DNA of 43,033 nt from an uncultured Erysipelotrichaceae bacterium (GCA_902795865.1 CADBMV010000090.1:1-43033); one strand, 5' to 3'; positions 28,736 through 37,532 are shown, counted from the first letter of the stretch. The notes: generated by a model from the letters alone, not told the origin. A program made the numbers and translations.

Positions 28736-30140
28736 TTATTTTCTCCAAAGTGTTTGTATTTTGATTAAAAATATATTCTACATCCTTTTCAACATAGTAT
28801 GAATCTTTATTTATGTTTTTAATCATTGCATCACGATTTAGTGTATGACAAGGAATTACTAATTTAGTTTTTATCATATCGATGTAAGCAAGTATTTGAT
28901 AGTTTTCAGCATGTGGTGAAAAATAACCTTTATCTGTCTCATATGTTTCCACATATTTCATATTTGCTTTATTAACTATATTAAGCATATTCTTAAATTT
29001 AGGATCAAAAATTCCTAAAGGAGTACCGGAATGATGTAAATATAGAGAATTAATATTTCGGTAGTCTAGTAATTCTAAAATATTAGAATAAGAGTTTTGT
29101 AATAAATATTTATTAGGATTATTAATAATATCTTGTTTAGATATAAGGATGTTGTAATTAATAATGTCATCTAAATAATCAGGTTTACTTTTATATGTAT
29201 CAGGAAGTATTATATTAACTTTTTTATTAAAGAACTTATTTATTAAGTGAGCACTTTCGGGTTCATATACTATGTTTCTATTAGTTTTGTTTGCAATATC
29301 TTCAAACAACATTACATCGCTCATTTCTCTTTCATAATAGTTAAACACCACTAAACCATCAAAACTATTTATAGTATTAAAAATTGAATCAACTAATTCT
29401 TGTTTAGTTATTAGATTATCTTTTGGTTTAAATGATGGAGTTATTTTCTTACTTAAATCCATATTTGAAACAAATCTAGTTCCTTCACAAACTAAAATAT
29501 CAATATCTTTATTGTTTAAGTATTCAATTTCTTTAAGAATATTTTCTTCATATTTTCCATATACAAAAACATCACCAGTATAATGTATCTTCAAATCAGG
29601 AGTTTCAATATAAAAGGAATAATCTTGATATGAATCATCATTTAATATAAATCTCTTAACAAATATATCTCCTATATATGTTTCATCATTCATATCTTTA
29701 TATTTAAAACATCTAATACTCTCTACTCCCATACCTACATCTTCTAAAGCTTTTTCAAGTATTTGTGCTGGTTTTGATAAATAGACCTTCACATCAGGTG
29801 ATATTAAACCCATCATGGCCATATGATCTAAATGCATGTGTGATATGAAGAACGCTTGATCATCTATAACATAGTCTTCCACAGGTATTAGATTAGGAAA
29901 TTTATCTCCAATATCTATTTTTCTATATATTCCATCAATTAAAGGTATTTCATTAATCCAAAGATAATCAGATATATTATTATTTCTGATATTTACAGAA
30001 CCATCAAATATATCAAACGCAGGATTATAAGCTCTACCAGCCTCAAAAAAAGCTCGATAGTTATTATATTTGACCTCCATGATGACTCCACCGATACTAT
30101 CTAGTCCAGAATAGAATTTGATCGAAGTTTTATTATTCAT
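28728..30140 (-). CDS. Metallo-beta-lactamase-fold protein with altered metal site (MBL B)
   Basis: A paralogue of MBL A, aligning along its length (MNNKTSIKFYSGL with MSNTLVNFYRGT). Motif II is intact (SHMHLDHM), as is motif IV Asp (HYTGDVFVYG), and a C-terminal PCHT remains. The motif III His of MBL A is replaced by Asp in LNDDSYQDYSF, and the flanking Pro/Cys/Gly are lost. Activity may therefore be changed or absent. I place the start at 30140 by alignment with MBL A; an ATG at 30149 would add three residues. A -10 TATGAT (30153-30158, minus strand) ends only 12 bases before this start. Confidence 0.8.
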   Translation of the reverse strand: MNNKTSIKFYSGLDSIGGVIMEVKYNNYRAFFEAGRAYNPAFDIFDGSVNIRNNNISDYLWINEIPLIDGIYRKIDIGDKFPNLIPVEDYVIDDQAFFISHMHLDHMAMMGLISPDVKVYLSKPAQILEKALEDVGMGVESIRCFKYKDMNDETYIGDIFVKRFILNDDSYQDYSFYIETPDLKIHYTGDVFVYGKYEENILKEIEYLNNKDIDILVCEGTRFVSNMDLSKKITPSFKPKDNLITKQELVDSIFNTINSFDGLVVFNYYEREMSDVMLFEDIANKTNRNIVYEPESAHLINKFFNKKVNIILPDTYKSKPDYLDDIINYNILISKQDIINNPNKYLLQNSYSNILELLDYRNINSLYLHHSGTPLGIFDPKFKNMLNIVNKANMKYVETYETDKGYFSPHAENYQILAYIDMIKTKLVIPCHTLNRDAMIKNINKDSYYVEKDVEYIFNQNTNTLEKINE

Positions 30141-30149
30141 TATTTTCAT

Positions 30150-30196
30150 ATTATCATAATCTAAGTAGCAGAATATAAATTATAATAGTATATGTA
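30150..30196. promoter_or_regulatory. Divergent promoter region, MBL pair and L,D-transpeptidase
   Basis: Only 47 bases separate the longer MBL B start from the transpeptidase ATG. Plus strand: TATAAT (30180-30185), 11 bases before ATG 30197. Minus strand: TATGAT (30153-30158), 3 or 12 bases before the possible MBL B starts. Neither gene has a Shine-Dalgarno, and neither -10 has a good -35. Both transcripts would have very short or no leaders. Confidence 0.5.
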
Positions 30197-31477
30197 ATGA
30201 AAAAAAGAGTCATAATTATTATTTCGCCGTTGTTGATACTATTAGGAATATATTTTGGTGGATATGTTTACTTTAATAATCATTTTCTTGCAAATAGTTA
30301 TGTAAATAATAAAGATGTTTCCTTAGATGATTTAAGCTCAGCTAATGAAAAATTTAAAGATGAAATACCTATTATTATAGTTAAGCAAAAAGACAAGAGC
30401 GAAGAGATTAGATTAACAGATTTAGATCAAAGTATTCAATATGATATGTCTGATTTAATTAATAAGCAAAATAAAATATTTTGGTTTATCTCGTTTTTTA
30501 ATAAAAGAGAATATGCTTGCAATAAGATAAGTGGAGAATATAAAGAAGATAGCTTAAATAGAATAGTTGATAATTTATATTGTCTTAAAGAAGAAAACAT
30601 CAAGATGCCTGTTGATGCACATTTAAGTATTGATAATGGAAGTATACAGATAATCAAGGAAGATGATGGTGCTTATATCAAAAAAAATGTAGTCTATGAT
30701 TCATTAAAAGAAAAAATAGATGATTATTATGAAGGTTTAGATGATAATGTTTTAGATTTAACAGATAAATATGAAATTGCGAATATAAAAGAAGATGATA
30801 ATGAATTAATTAATAAAAGGAAAGAATATGATAAATATTTAGAGAAAACTATCACGATTAATATCAATAATTCTAATAGCGAATATTTAAGTGGCAATAG
30901 TTTAGCCAATTTATATAAGATTGAAAATAATGAATTAAAATATGATGATGATAAAGTTAATAATTATATTTCATCTATCACAAATTATTATAATGTGTCT
31001 TCATATAATTACATTGATAGATCAAGTTTTAAAAATGATTTAGTTAAAAGTTTAGATAGTATTAATAATTCAACAATTAATTTAAATTGGATAGAAGAAA
31101 CAAAAAGGTTTATTGAAGTTATTATTTCTGAACAAACTTTATATTATTATGAAAATGATACTTTAATATTAAGCTCTCCTGTAGTTACCGGTAATGCTGA
31201 AATTACAGAGCCAACTCCTACAGGATATTTTAGTGTTACAAGAAAGGTTACTGATACAAATTTAGTTGGTGCTGATTATACTGAACACGTAGATTATTGG
31301 ATAGGTTTTGATGAAACAGGTAGAATCTTTGGTTTTCATGATGCTTCATGGAGAGATGAATTTGGTGGAGAAATTTATTTAAGTGATCCATCAAGAGGTT
31401 GTGTTAATATGCCTGTAAGTAAGATTTCAATTCTATTTGACTATGTAACAATAGGTACGAGTGTGTATATCCATTAG
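30197..31477 (+). CDS. L,D-transpeptidase (YkuD family), membrane anchored
   Basis: A 426-residue cell-wall enzyme. An N-terminal membrane anchor (about residues 5-27) is followed by a long extracytoplasmic region, the upper part of which fits a PG-binding_4-type domain. A C-terminal YkuD domain begins near residue 305. Catalytic residues are His381 (GFHDASW) and Cys402 in the SRGCVNMP motif. The family makes 3-3 cross-links in peptidoglycan, or attaches proteins to it, using a Cys acyl enzyme that is insensitive to most penicillins. The next gene, 3 bases on, is another envelope protein. Confidence 0.93.
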   Translation: MKKRVIIIISPLLILLGIYFGGYVYFNNHFLANSYVNNKDVSLDDLSSANEKFKDEIPIIIVKQKDKSEEIRLTDLDQSIQYDMSDLINKQNKIFWFISFFNKREYACNKISGEYKEDSLNRIVDNLYCLKEENIKMPVDAHLSIDNGSIQIIKEDDGAYIKKNVVYDSLKEKIDDYYEGLDDNVLDLTDKYEIANIKEDDNELINKRKEYDKYLEKTITININNSNSEYLSGNSLANLYKIENNELKYDDDKVNNYISSITNYYNVSSYNYIDRSSFKNDLVKSLDSINNSTINLNWIEETKRFIEVIISEQTLYYYENDTLILSSPVVTGNAEITEPTPTGYFSVTRKVTDTNLVGADYTEHVDYWIGFDETGRIFGFHDASWRDEFGGEIYLSDPSRGCVNMPVSKISILFDYVTIGTSVYIH

Positions 31478-31480
31478 CAA

Positions 31481-32254
31481 ATGAAAAACAAATATAAAAA
31501 CTTAAATAAAATTGAGAAATTATTTTTTAATATTTCAATAGCGCTTATTTTATATGGCCTATTCATACTGATTAAAATAGGTTTTCTGAGTTTGTTTAAT
31601 TATCTATTTGTGTTTACTGGTTTATTCTTACAATGCTTAGTATTATTTAATAAAAGAATTAAAAGGGAAGTATTCATGTTTATAAAAATAATAATTGCAA
31701 TAGTGTTATTGGTATTTATATGTGTTGAAATAAATATTATTTGTTTTTCTAGCAGAGATTATAATAGCAATGTTGATTATGTGGTGTTATTAGGATCGGG
31801 AGTAACTGATAAGGGACCTTCATTAGATTTTGTAAGAAGAATAGATTCCGCTTATGAATATTTAACTAGTAACAACAGTAAAGTGATAGTTACTGGAGGA
31901 AAAGGAAGAAACGAACCTGTCTCTGAAGCTTTTTGTGCAAAACAATATTTAATAGAAAAAGGAATAGTTGAAGATAGAATTGTTGTGGAAGATAATAGTT
32001 TTTCAACATATGAGAATCTGTTTAATGCTAAAAGATTAATTGAAAATGAAAAAGGTGATTTAAATAAAAATAGTGTTTTAGTTGTTTCTTCTTGTTTTCA
32101 TTTATATAGAGCTAGTTATTTATGTAATAAACTAGGATATACTAATGTATCATTTAAACCAAGTCTTGGAGTTGTTTATTTGTGGCCATATAGCTATACT
32201 AGAGAATTCTTTGCATTAGTGAAAGAAATTATTTTTTTCACATTAAGTAAGTAG
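31481..32254 (+). CDS. YdcF/SanA/ElyC-family membrane protein (DUF218)
   Basis: A 257-residue protein with three hydrophobic helices in the first 90 residues followed by a DUF218 domain. Its conserved motifs are VVLLGSGVTDKGPS, VTGGKGRNEPVSEA, the EDNSFSTYENL segment, and SSCFHLYRA. Members of this family (ElyC, SanA, YdcF) influence envelope integrity and peptidoglycan precursor or lipid-carrier metabolism in E. coli; the exact reaction is unsettled. It is co-directional with the L,D-transpeptidase, 3 bases downstream and without a Shine-Dalgarno, so the two are likely co-transcribed. Confidence 0.88.
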   Translation: MKNKYKNLNKIEKLFFNISIALILYGLFILIKIGFLSLFNYLFVFTGLFLQCLVLFNKRIKREVFMFIKIIIAIVLLVFICVEINIICFSSRDYNSNVDYVVLLGSGVTDKGPSLDFVRRIDSAYEYLTSNNSKVIVTGGKGRNEPVSEAFCAKQYLIEKGIVEDRIVVEDNSFSTYENLFNAKRLIENEKGDLNKNSVLVVSSCFHLYRASYLCNKLGYTNVSFKPSLGVVYLWPYSYTREFFALVKEIIFFTLSK

Positions 32255-32256
32255 GT

Positions 32257-32281
32257 CTAGTAAAACTATGATATTTACTAG
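32257..32281 (+). promoter_or_regulatory. Inverted repeat at the start of the mgtA leader
   Basis: CTAGTAAA (32257-32264) and TTTACTAG (32274-32281) form a perfect 8-bp repeat around ACTATGATA, which contains a possible -10 TATGAT (32267-32272). With no T-run after it, an operator or promoter-overlapping site is more likely than a terminator. No clear -35 is seen. Confidence 0.4.
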
Positions 32282-32309
32282 TAAAATGTAGATACAAGGA
32301 GGTAGCAAG

Positions 32310-32378
32310 ATGGAAGATCCTTTAAGTTATTGTAACAATACATCTAAAAGTCTTTTATCTGGCTACCACAACAGATAA
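32310..32378 (+). CDS. 22-residue leader peptide upstream of the Mg2+ ATPase
   Basis: A short open frame with an excellent AAGGAGG (32296-32302) 7 bases before its ATG, better than the site of mgtA itself. It starts MEDPL, and Tyr, Cys, Asn, Ser and Lys follow. It ends with a TAA inside the right arm of the hairpin at 32352-32381. The acidic-plus-proline start resembles enterobacterial MgtL (MEPDP), whose translation destabilises ribosomes at low Mg2+ and turns on mgtA. The strong ribosome site and the gene downstream are seen directly; the sensing role is inferred. Confidence 0.68.
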   Translation: MEDPLSYCNNTSKSLLSGYHNR

Positions 32379-32381
32379 AAG
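32352..32381 (+). promoter_or_regulatory. Hairpin over the end of the mgtA leader peptide, with alternative pairings
   Basis: CTTTTATCTG (32352-32361) pairs perfectly with CAGATAAAAG (32372-32381). The 10-base loop begins GCTACC (32362-32367), which is exactly complementary to GGTAGC (32301-32306) at the leader's own ribosome site. AGTCTTT (32349-32355), overlapping the left arm, is complementary to AAAGACT (32456-32462) just before the mgtA ATG. These pairings compete, as expected of a translation-controlled switch. Confidence 0.6.
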
Positions 32382-32462
32382 ATAATTTATTTGAGATCAT
32401 GACAATTTTTATAAGTTTCTTTGTTGTCTAGAACTCTTTTTGTGGTTGAAAGGGGAAAGACT

Positions 32463-35096
32463 ATGAAAAGAAAAACAAAAGATCTTGAGAAGAACGAGAA
32501 AAAACAAAAAAAGTTAGAAAAAAATCTCATTAAAGATTCTTATCTTAGTGTTGAACAACTATTTGGAAAATATGATAGTTCTTATGATGGCTTGAGTGAA
32601 GAAGAAGTTATAGAAAGATTAGAAGAATATGGTTTGAATACTATTGAAATAGAAAACAATCATCCTATTTTAAAAAGAATAAAAGAATCTTTAATTAATC
32701 CTTTTAATATTGTATTAATAATTGTTGCCTTAATAACTTTAGCAACTGATGTTTTGTTTGTTTCAAGAAAAGATTATTCAACATTTATTTTGATAATGTC
32801 AACAATTACAGTTTCAGCAATAATATCATACACACAATCAGCAAGATCAGATACTGCTGCTAATCAGTTAAAGAGTATGATTTCTAATAAGATGGACATT
32901 ATTAGAAAAGGCGTTATAAAAACTATTCCTGTAGAAGAAGTTGTTCCGGGAGACATTGTTAAATTATCCTCAGGAGATATGATTCCTGCAGATATTCGTT
33001 TTATAGAGACAAAAGACTTGTTTATAGATCAAGCTGCTTTAACGGGTGAATCTGCTGCGGTAGAAAAGTTTTCTACATGGAAAAAAGAAAGCGAAATAAC
33101 CGACTTACCAAACATTGGCTTTATGGGCACTGACGTTGTTTCTGGTACTGCAACAGCTATTGTATTAACAACAGGAGAAAACACTTATTTTGGGCATATG
33201 GCTAAATCATTAGAAAGTGTTTATCAACAGAATTCTTTTGAAAAAGGTGTGAATTCAATATCTAAATTATTAATAAGAATGATGTTTATTATGCTTCCTA
33301 TTATTTTGCTAATCAATTTACTAAACAAATCAGATGTGTGGGATTCTATTATTTTTGCTTTGACGATAGCGGTTGGTTTAACTCCAGAGATGCTTCCAGT
33401 CATCATGACTTCAACTCTTGCTAAAGGAGCTGTGATGATGAGTAAAGAGAAAACTATCGTAAAGAAACTAAATTCAATACAGACGTTTGGACAAATGGAT
33501 ATTTTATGCACTGATAAGACGGGTACCTTAACCGAAGACAAAGTAATACTAGAAAAATACATGGATTGTTTTGGAAATGAGAATAAAAGAATTTTAAAAC
33601 ATTCATTTTTAAATTCCTATTTTCAAACAGGATTAAAGAATTTAATTGATTTGGCAGTAATATCTAGAGCTGAGAAAGAGCAAATGGGTGGATTAAAAGT
33701 AGAATATGAAAGAATTGATGAAATACCATTTGATTTTGTAAGAAGAAGAATGTCTGTTTTATTGCAAGATAAAAAAGGTAAGATTCAACTTATTACTAAA
33801 GGTGCCGTAGATGAAGTTATGTCGGTGTGTAAGTATATCGAATGTGAAGATCTCGTTATTGAAATAAACGATGATTTGAAATCAAAAGCATATGAAACAT
33901 ACGAAAAGTATAATAATGAAGGTTTAAGAATAATTGCAGTAGCTCAAAAGAATCATGTTGATTTATCAGATGGATTATCTTTAATTGATGAATCAGACAT
34001 GGTATTAATAGGCTTTATAGGTTTTCTAGATCCTCCTAAACAATCTGCAAAACAAGCTATCAACGCTTTAAAAGCACATGGTGTTGATACAGTTGTATTA
34101 ACTGGAGATTCAGAAGGAGTTGCAATTAATGTTTGTAAACAAGTTGGAATTGATGTTTCTAATTGTTTACAAGGTAAGGATGTTGATGAATTAGATGATG
34201 AGCAATTGATAGAAAAATTAAAAGATTGTCACTTATTGAGCAAATTATCACCAATTCAAAAACAAAGAGTTGTAAGACTTTTTCAGGAATCTGGACATAC
34301 AGTAGGGTATATGGGAGATGGTATTAATGATTCTCCAGCTTTAAAACAATCAGATGTTGGTATATCAGTAGATACCGCTGTTGATATCGCAAAGGAAACC
34401 GCAGATATAATCCTTTTGGAAAAAGATCTAAATGTTTTAGAAAAGGGCGTAATCAATGGTAGAAAGACATTTACCAATGTTTTAAAGTACATTAAGATGG
34501 CTACCAGTGGTAATTTTGGTAATACAATGTCTGTAATAATAGCATCACTATTTTTACCATTTTTGCCTCTTCTTCCAATACATATCTTAATTCAAAACTT
34601 ATTAAATGATGTTGCTCAAATAGGAATGCCTTTTGACAATGTTGATGAAGACTATATTTCTTTACCTAAAAAATGGGATGAAAAAGATATTCAAAGATTT
34701 ATGTTTATTTTTGGACCAACAAGCACTATTTTAGATGTGTGTTGCTTTGTAGTGTTGTGGTTTATTATGAAGTATAACAGTATGGAAATGGCTACACTAT
34801 TTCAAACTGGGTGGTTTACATTTGGTATTGTTTCTCAAACTTTAATCATACATGCGATAAGAACAGATAAAATACCTTTTATTACTAGTAAATCTTCAAT
34901 ACAATTGATGATATCAACATTATTAGTAGTTCTGATTACCTTAATAATTTCGTTTACTGATATTTCATATATATTTAATTTAAGTAAACTTCCACTAGAT
35001 TATTTAAAATGGTTGATAGTATTATTGATTTTATATGTTTTACTTATTGAAATATTTAAGAGAATCTACATTAAAATAAAAAAACAATGGTTATAA
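32463..35096 (+). CDS. mgtA: MgtA/MgtB-type magnesium-importing P-type ATPase
   Basis: An 877-residue P-type ATPase. TGES is present in the actuator domain, phosphorylation motif DKTGT at about residue 351, the nucleotide-domain segment with IPFDFVRRRMSVL typical of Mg2+ ATPases, and the hinge GDGINDSPALKQSDVGISV. About ten membrane helices are present, and the Lys/Glu-rich N-terminus is cytosolic. The length is close to the 898 residues of E. coli MgtA. I chose the ATG at 32463 because AAAGGGG precedes it; an upstream TTG has no support. It follows a 208-base leader with a peptide frame and hairpin, and no M-box riboswitch was recognised. Confidence 0.93.
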   Translation: MKRKTKDLEKNEKKQKKLEKNLIKDSYLSVEQLFGKYDSSYDGLSEEEVIERLEEYGLNTIEIENNHPILKRIKESLINPFNIVLIIVALITLATDVLFVSRKDYSTFILIMSTITVSAIISYTQSARSDTAANQLKSMISNKMDIIRKGVIKTIPVEEVVPGDIVKLSSGDMIPADIRFIETKDLFIDQAALTGESAAVEKFSTWKKESEITDLPNIGFMGTDVVSGTATAIVLTTGENTYFGHMAKSLESVYQQNSFEKGVNSISKLLIRMMFIMLPIILLINLLNKSDVWDSIIFALTIAVGLTPEMLPVIMTSTLAKGAVMMSKEKTIVKKLNSIQTFGQMDILCTDKTGTLTEDKVILEKYMDCFGNENKRILKHSFLNSYFQTGLKNLIDLAVISRAEKEQMGGLKVEYERIDEIPFDFVRRRMSVLLQDKKGKIQLITKGAVDEVMSVCKYIECEDLVIEINDDLKSKAYETYEKYNNEGLRIIAVAQKNHVDLSDGLSLIDESDMVLIGFIGFLDPPKQSAKQAINALKAHGVDTVVLTGDSEGVAINVCKQVGIDVSNCLQGKDVDELDDEQLIEKLKDCHLLSKLSPIQKQRVVRLFQESGHTVGYMGDGINDSPALKQSDVGISVDTAVDIAKETADIILLEKDLNVLEKGVINGRKTFTNVLKYIKMATSGNFGNTMSVIIASLFLPFLPLLPIHILIQNLLNDVAQIGMPFDNVDEDYISLPKKWDEKDIQRFMFIFGPTSTILDVCCFVVLWFIMKYNSMEMATLFQTGWFTFGIVSQTLIIHAIRTDKIPFITSKSSIQLMISTLLVVLITLIISFTDISYIFNLSKLPLDYLKWLIVLLILYVLLIEIFKRIYIKIKKQWL

Positions 35097-35110
35097 TTGA
35101 ATTCTTTGCT

Positions 35111-35139
35111 TTGTGTACTTTTTAACAAGATTGTATAAT
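35111..35139 (+). promoter_or_regulatory. Promoter of the 35169-37443 operon
   Basis: -35 TTGTGT (35111-35116), a 17-bp spacer, and -10 TATAAT (35134-35139). TTAGGAGG follows before the ATG at 35169. Confidence 0.6.
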
Positions 35140-35168
35140 AAACTTAGGTTATTTAGGAGGATGAGAAT

Positions 35169-36032
35169 ATGAAGGTATTATTGGCTGGAGCTTTTGGAAA
35201 TCTAGGTTTTGAAATACTAAAAGCTTTAGTAGATAAGAAATATGATGTTTTGGCAGCCGATTTAAAAGAAAAAGAAAACAATGGTTTGCAAGGAAAATAT
35301 ACTTTTAAAGCAATTGATGCAACTAAATCAGAAACACTAGCTGGTATTTGTGATGGTGCTGATGTAGTTATTACAACCATGGGCCTAACCACATCTTCTA
35401 AAACATTTACTGCTTATGATATTGATTATCAAGGTAATTTAAATCTATTAGAAGAAGCAAAGAAAGCTAATGTAAAAAAGTTTAACTATATTTCAGTTAT
35501 TTCTTGTGATGAACCAGGTGCTGAAAAAGTTCCTATGCTTCATGCGAAATATATGTTTGAACAAAAACTTAAGGAAAGTAACATTGAATATGTAATATAT
35601 AGACCAACTGGTTATTTCTATGATATTGCAAAAGTATTTAAACCTTATATTGATAAAGGAGAAATGCAATTACTAAAAGGTTATCATGATGTGAAAGCTA
35701 ATGTAGTTGACTGTCCAGATTTTGCAAATTTCATTGTTGAACATATTAATGATAGTAATGTTACATATAATGTTGGTGGTAAAGAAACATACACTTATGA
35801 GCAAATGGCTAAAATGTGCTTTAGAGCTGCTAATAAACCTACAATCATTAAAGATTCTCCAATTTGGATGTTTTCAGTATTAGCTAATCTTCCTAAGATT
35901 AAAAAAGAAGGAAGAAAAGATATTATCATGTTTTCTAAATGGACTCTATCACATGATTTAGTAGGTGATACTAAAGTTGGTGAGGCATCATTTGCGAAAT
36001 ATATTGAAGAATATTTTGGAGGTAACAATTGA
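35169..36032 (+). CDS. NAD(P)-binding epimerase/NmrA-like (atypical SDR) protein
   Basis: A 287-residue Rossmann protein starting MKVLLAGAFGNLGFEIL, the GxxGxxG loop of extended or atypical short-chain dehydrogenases. Asp after the second strand (VLAADLKEKE) suggests NAD rather than NADP binding. The active-site Tyr of classical SDRs is not evident in a YxxxK context, which points to an NmrA/HSCARG-like or atypical group. The role is unknown. AGGAGG precedes the ATG. The stop overlaps the next start (TGATG), so it is coupled to two membrane-protein genes. Confidence 0.85.
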   Translation: MKVLLAGAFGNLGFEILKALVDKKYDVLAADLKEKENNGLQGKYTFKAIDATKSETLAGICDGADVVITTMGLTTSSKTFTAYDIDYQGNLNLLEEAKKANVKKFNYISVISCDEPGAEKVPMLHAKYMFEQKLKESNIEYVIYRPTGYFYDIAKVFKPYIDKGEMQLLKGYHDVKANVVDCPDFANFIVEHINDSNVTYNVGGKETYTYEQMAKMCFRAANKPTIIKDSPIWMFSVLANLPKIKKEGRKDIIMFSKWTLSHDLVGDTKVGEASFAKYIEEYFGGNN

Positions 36033-36859
36033 TGTTTAAGTTAGATCCAAGTTATGTAGGTAAAGTTTGGCCAGGTTTTATGTGGACTGTAACATTAGTT
36101 GCAGCACTAGGTTGTTGTATGGGATTTAAATCATTTGTATGGTTTATGTCTGTAGGATATGGCTTTGCGGTAATGTGCATAGGTTTATTCCATTTAGTAT
36201 TTGGCTTAATAAATCATAGTTTGACTATAGCTACTACAATCATGTCAATTTTATTTGTAATTTACGGATATAGATTAGGTGGTTATATTTTAAAAAGAGA
36301 ATTAACAAACAAAGAATATAAAAAGAAACTAGATGAAACTGGTTCTACAAAAGCTATGCCTATATTTGTATCTTTATTTATGTGGGCATATTCAATGTGG
36401 ATGTATACTGCACAAACTTCTGCAGTTTCTTATCGTATTATGAATAGAGCCAATGATAATATTTTCGCATGGCTTGGAATTATAATTATGGTTTTAGCTA
36501 TTATAGGTGAAGCTATTGCGGATAAGCAAAAATCAGATGCAAAGAAAATCAATCCAAAAAGATTCTGTGATACTGGGTTATATAAATATTGTAGATGTCC
36601 AAATTATTTTTCAGAGATTATATTTTGGGTTGGTGTAACAGTATCGGGTATAGGTGCTGTTCAAGGTAAACAATGGATTATGGTTTTAATAGCTTTAGCA
36701 CTAATTACTTTTGTCATGTATAACTCAGCTCAAAGACTTGAACTTAGACATGAAAAAACATATGGCTTAGATAAAGAGTATCAAAAATATTCAGATACAG
36801 TACCACTTCTATTTCCATTTACAAAACAATATCATTCAATGAAAGTGTATAGGGATTAA
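36032..36859 (+). CDS. DUF1295/steroid 5-alpha-reductase-like membrane protein
   Basis: A 275-residue integral membrane protein with about seven helices. The C-terminal part carries FCDTGLYKYCRCPNYFSEI, the conserved motif shared by DUF1295, steroid 5-alpha reductases and isoprenylcysteine carboxyl methyltransferases, including the catalytic-region Tyr and Asn-Tyr-Phe-xx-Glu. Here a Cys stands where most members have His (CRCPNY rather than SRHPNY). The substrate is probably a lipid or isoprenoid, by family inference. GGAGG selects the ATG at 36032, which overlaps the preceding TGA. Confidence 0.83.
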   Translation: MFKLDPSYVGKVWPGFMWTVTLVAALGCCMGFKSFVWFMSVGYGFAVMCIGLFHLVFGLINHSLTIATTIMSILFVIYGYRLGGYILKRELTNKEYKKKLDETGSTKAMPIFVSLFMWAYSMWMYTAQTSAVSYRIMNRANDNIFAWLGIIIMVLAIIGEAIADKQKSDAKKINPKRFCDTGLYKYCRCPNYFSEIIFWVGVTVSGIGAVQGKQWIMVLIALALITFVMYNSAQRLELRHEKTYGLDKEYQKYSDTVPLLFPFTKQYHSMKVYRD

Positions 36860-36861
36860 TT

Positions 36862-37443
36862 ATGAAACAATCTAGTTTATTAATGGCATTAGTTGATTAT
36901 ATACCAGTATTATTATTCTTTTTAGCAGCTAAGCTAATTTATAATAATCTAAAAAACAAAGTAAACAAAACATTCCTTTATGTATTTGTGTTAGGTGCTT
37001 TGATGGTAAATACTGCAGGTTTTTTAAAAGCTTCATACAAATTACTTTATTCATTAAACATAGGTGATTTTATTTGGATGTCTAAACAGATGTTTCCTAA
37101 TCATTCAATTGGTTTTTTACTTGCGGGACTAGGATTAATACTTGCGGTATTAAAACCAACAAATAATAAAGTATATGCTATTCCAATAGTGGCTTTTGTG
37201 AGTATGATGATAATTGGCTTAGGAGCTATGGATGCGGGATTATGTTATATTGCAAGTAAACAAAAAAATAGGAAAGCACTAGTTATGTTTATTGTTTCTT
37301 TCTTTTTATCAATGATGATGGGTTATCTATCTTCTAGAGACTTTACTCAAGCATCAATGAATTGGGTTGCTGAAATAGTAAATATATGTGGACAGGTTCT
37401 GTTATATTTGGGATGTAAATCATTAGGAAACTTTGAAATGTAA
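36862..37443 (+). CDS. Multi-spanning membrane protein of unknown function
   Basis: A 193-residue, very hydrophobic protein with about six predicted membrane helices and short loops. I recognise no family motif. Met, Leu and Ile dominate; a few conserved-looking polar residues lie between helices (NHSIG, AMDAG, SSRDF). It starts 2 bases after the DUF1295 gene and ends before a terminator. As third gene of a unit with an NAD(P)-binding protein and a reductase-like membrane protein, it may be a membrane partner of a lipid-modifying system; this is context only. Confidence 0.75.
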   Translation: MKQSSLLMALVDYIPVLLFFLAAKLIYNNLKNKVNKTFLYVFVLGALMVNTAGFLKASYKLLYSLNIGDFIWMSKQMFPNHSIGFLLAGLGLILAVLKPTNNKVYAIPIVAFVSMMIIGLGAMDAGLCYIASKQKNRKALVMFIVSFFLSMMMGYLSSRDFTQASMNWVAEIVNICGQVLLYLGCKSLGNFEM

Positions 37444-37469
37444 TTTTAAAAAAATATATTAATTGTACA

Positions 37470-37495
37470 AGTATATCTAAAAGGATATACTTTTT
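37470..37495 (+). terminator. Terminator of the 35169-37443 operon
   Basis: AGTATATC (37470-37477), loop TAAAAG, GATATACT (37484-37491), then TTTTATT. Confidence 0.8.
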
Positions 37496-37514
37496 ATTAT
37501 GTTTTCATAGATAG

Positions 37515-37520
37515 TATAAT
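37515..37520 (+). promoter_or_regulatory. -10 box of the chromate-transporter-like operon
   Basis: TATAAT, 12 bases before the ATG at 37533. The predicted leader is about 6 bases with no Shine-Dalgarno. No clear -35 is visible, because the upstream bases belong to the preceding terminator tail. Confidence 0.5.
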
Positions 37521-37532
37521 AATATTGTTTAT

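Noticed and set aside
32257-32462. M-box magnesium riboswitch before mgtA
   Set aside because: The conserved M-box core could not be found. The region is instead explained by a peptide frame with a strong ribosome site and a hairpin.
33224-33562. 112-codon minus-strand frame inside mgtA
   Set aside because: It lies opposite the phosphorylation-domain coding sequence, and its translation has no recognisable domain; shadow frame.
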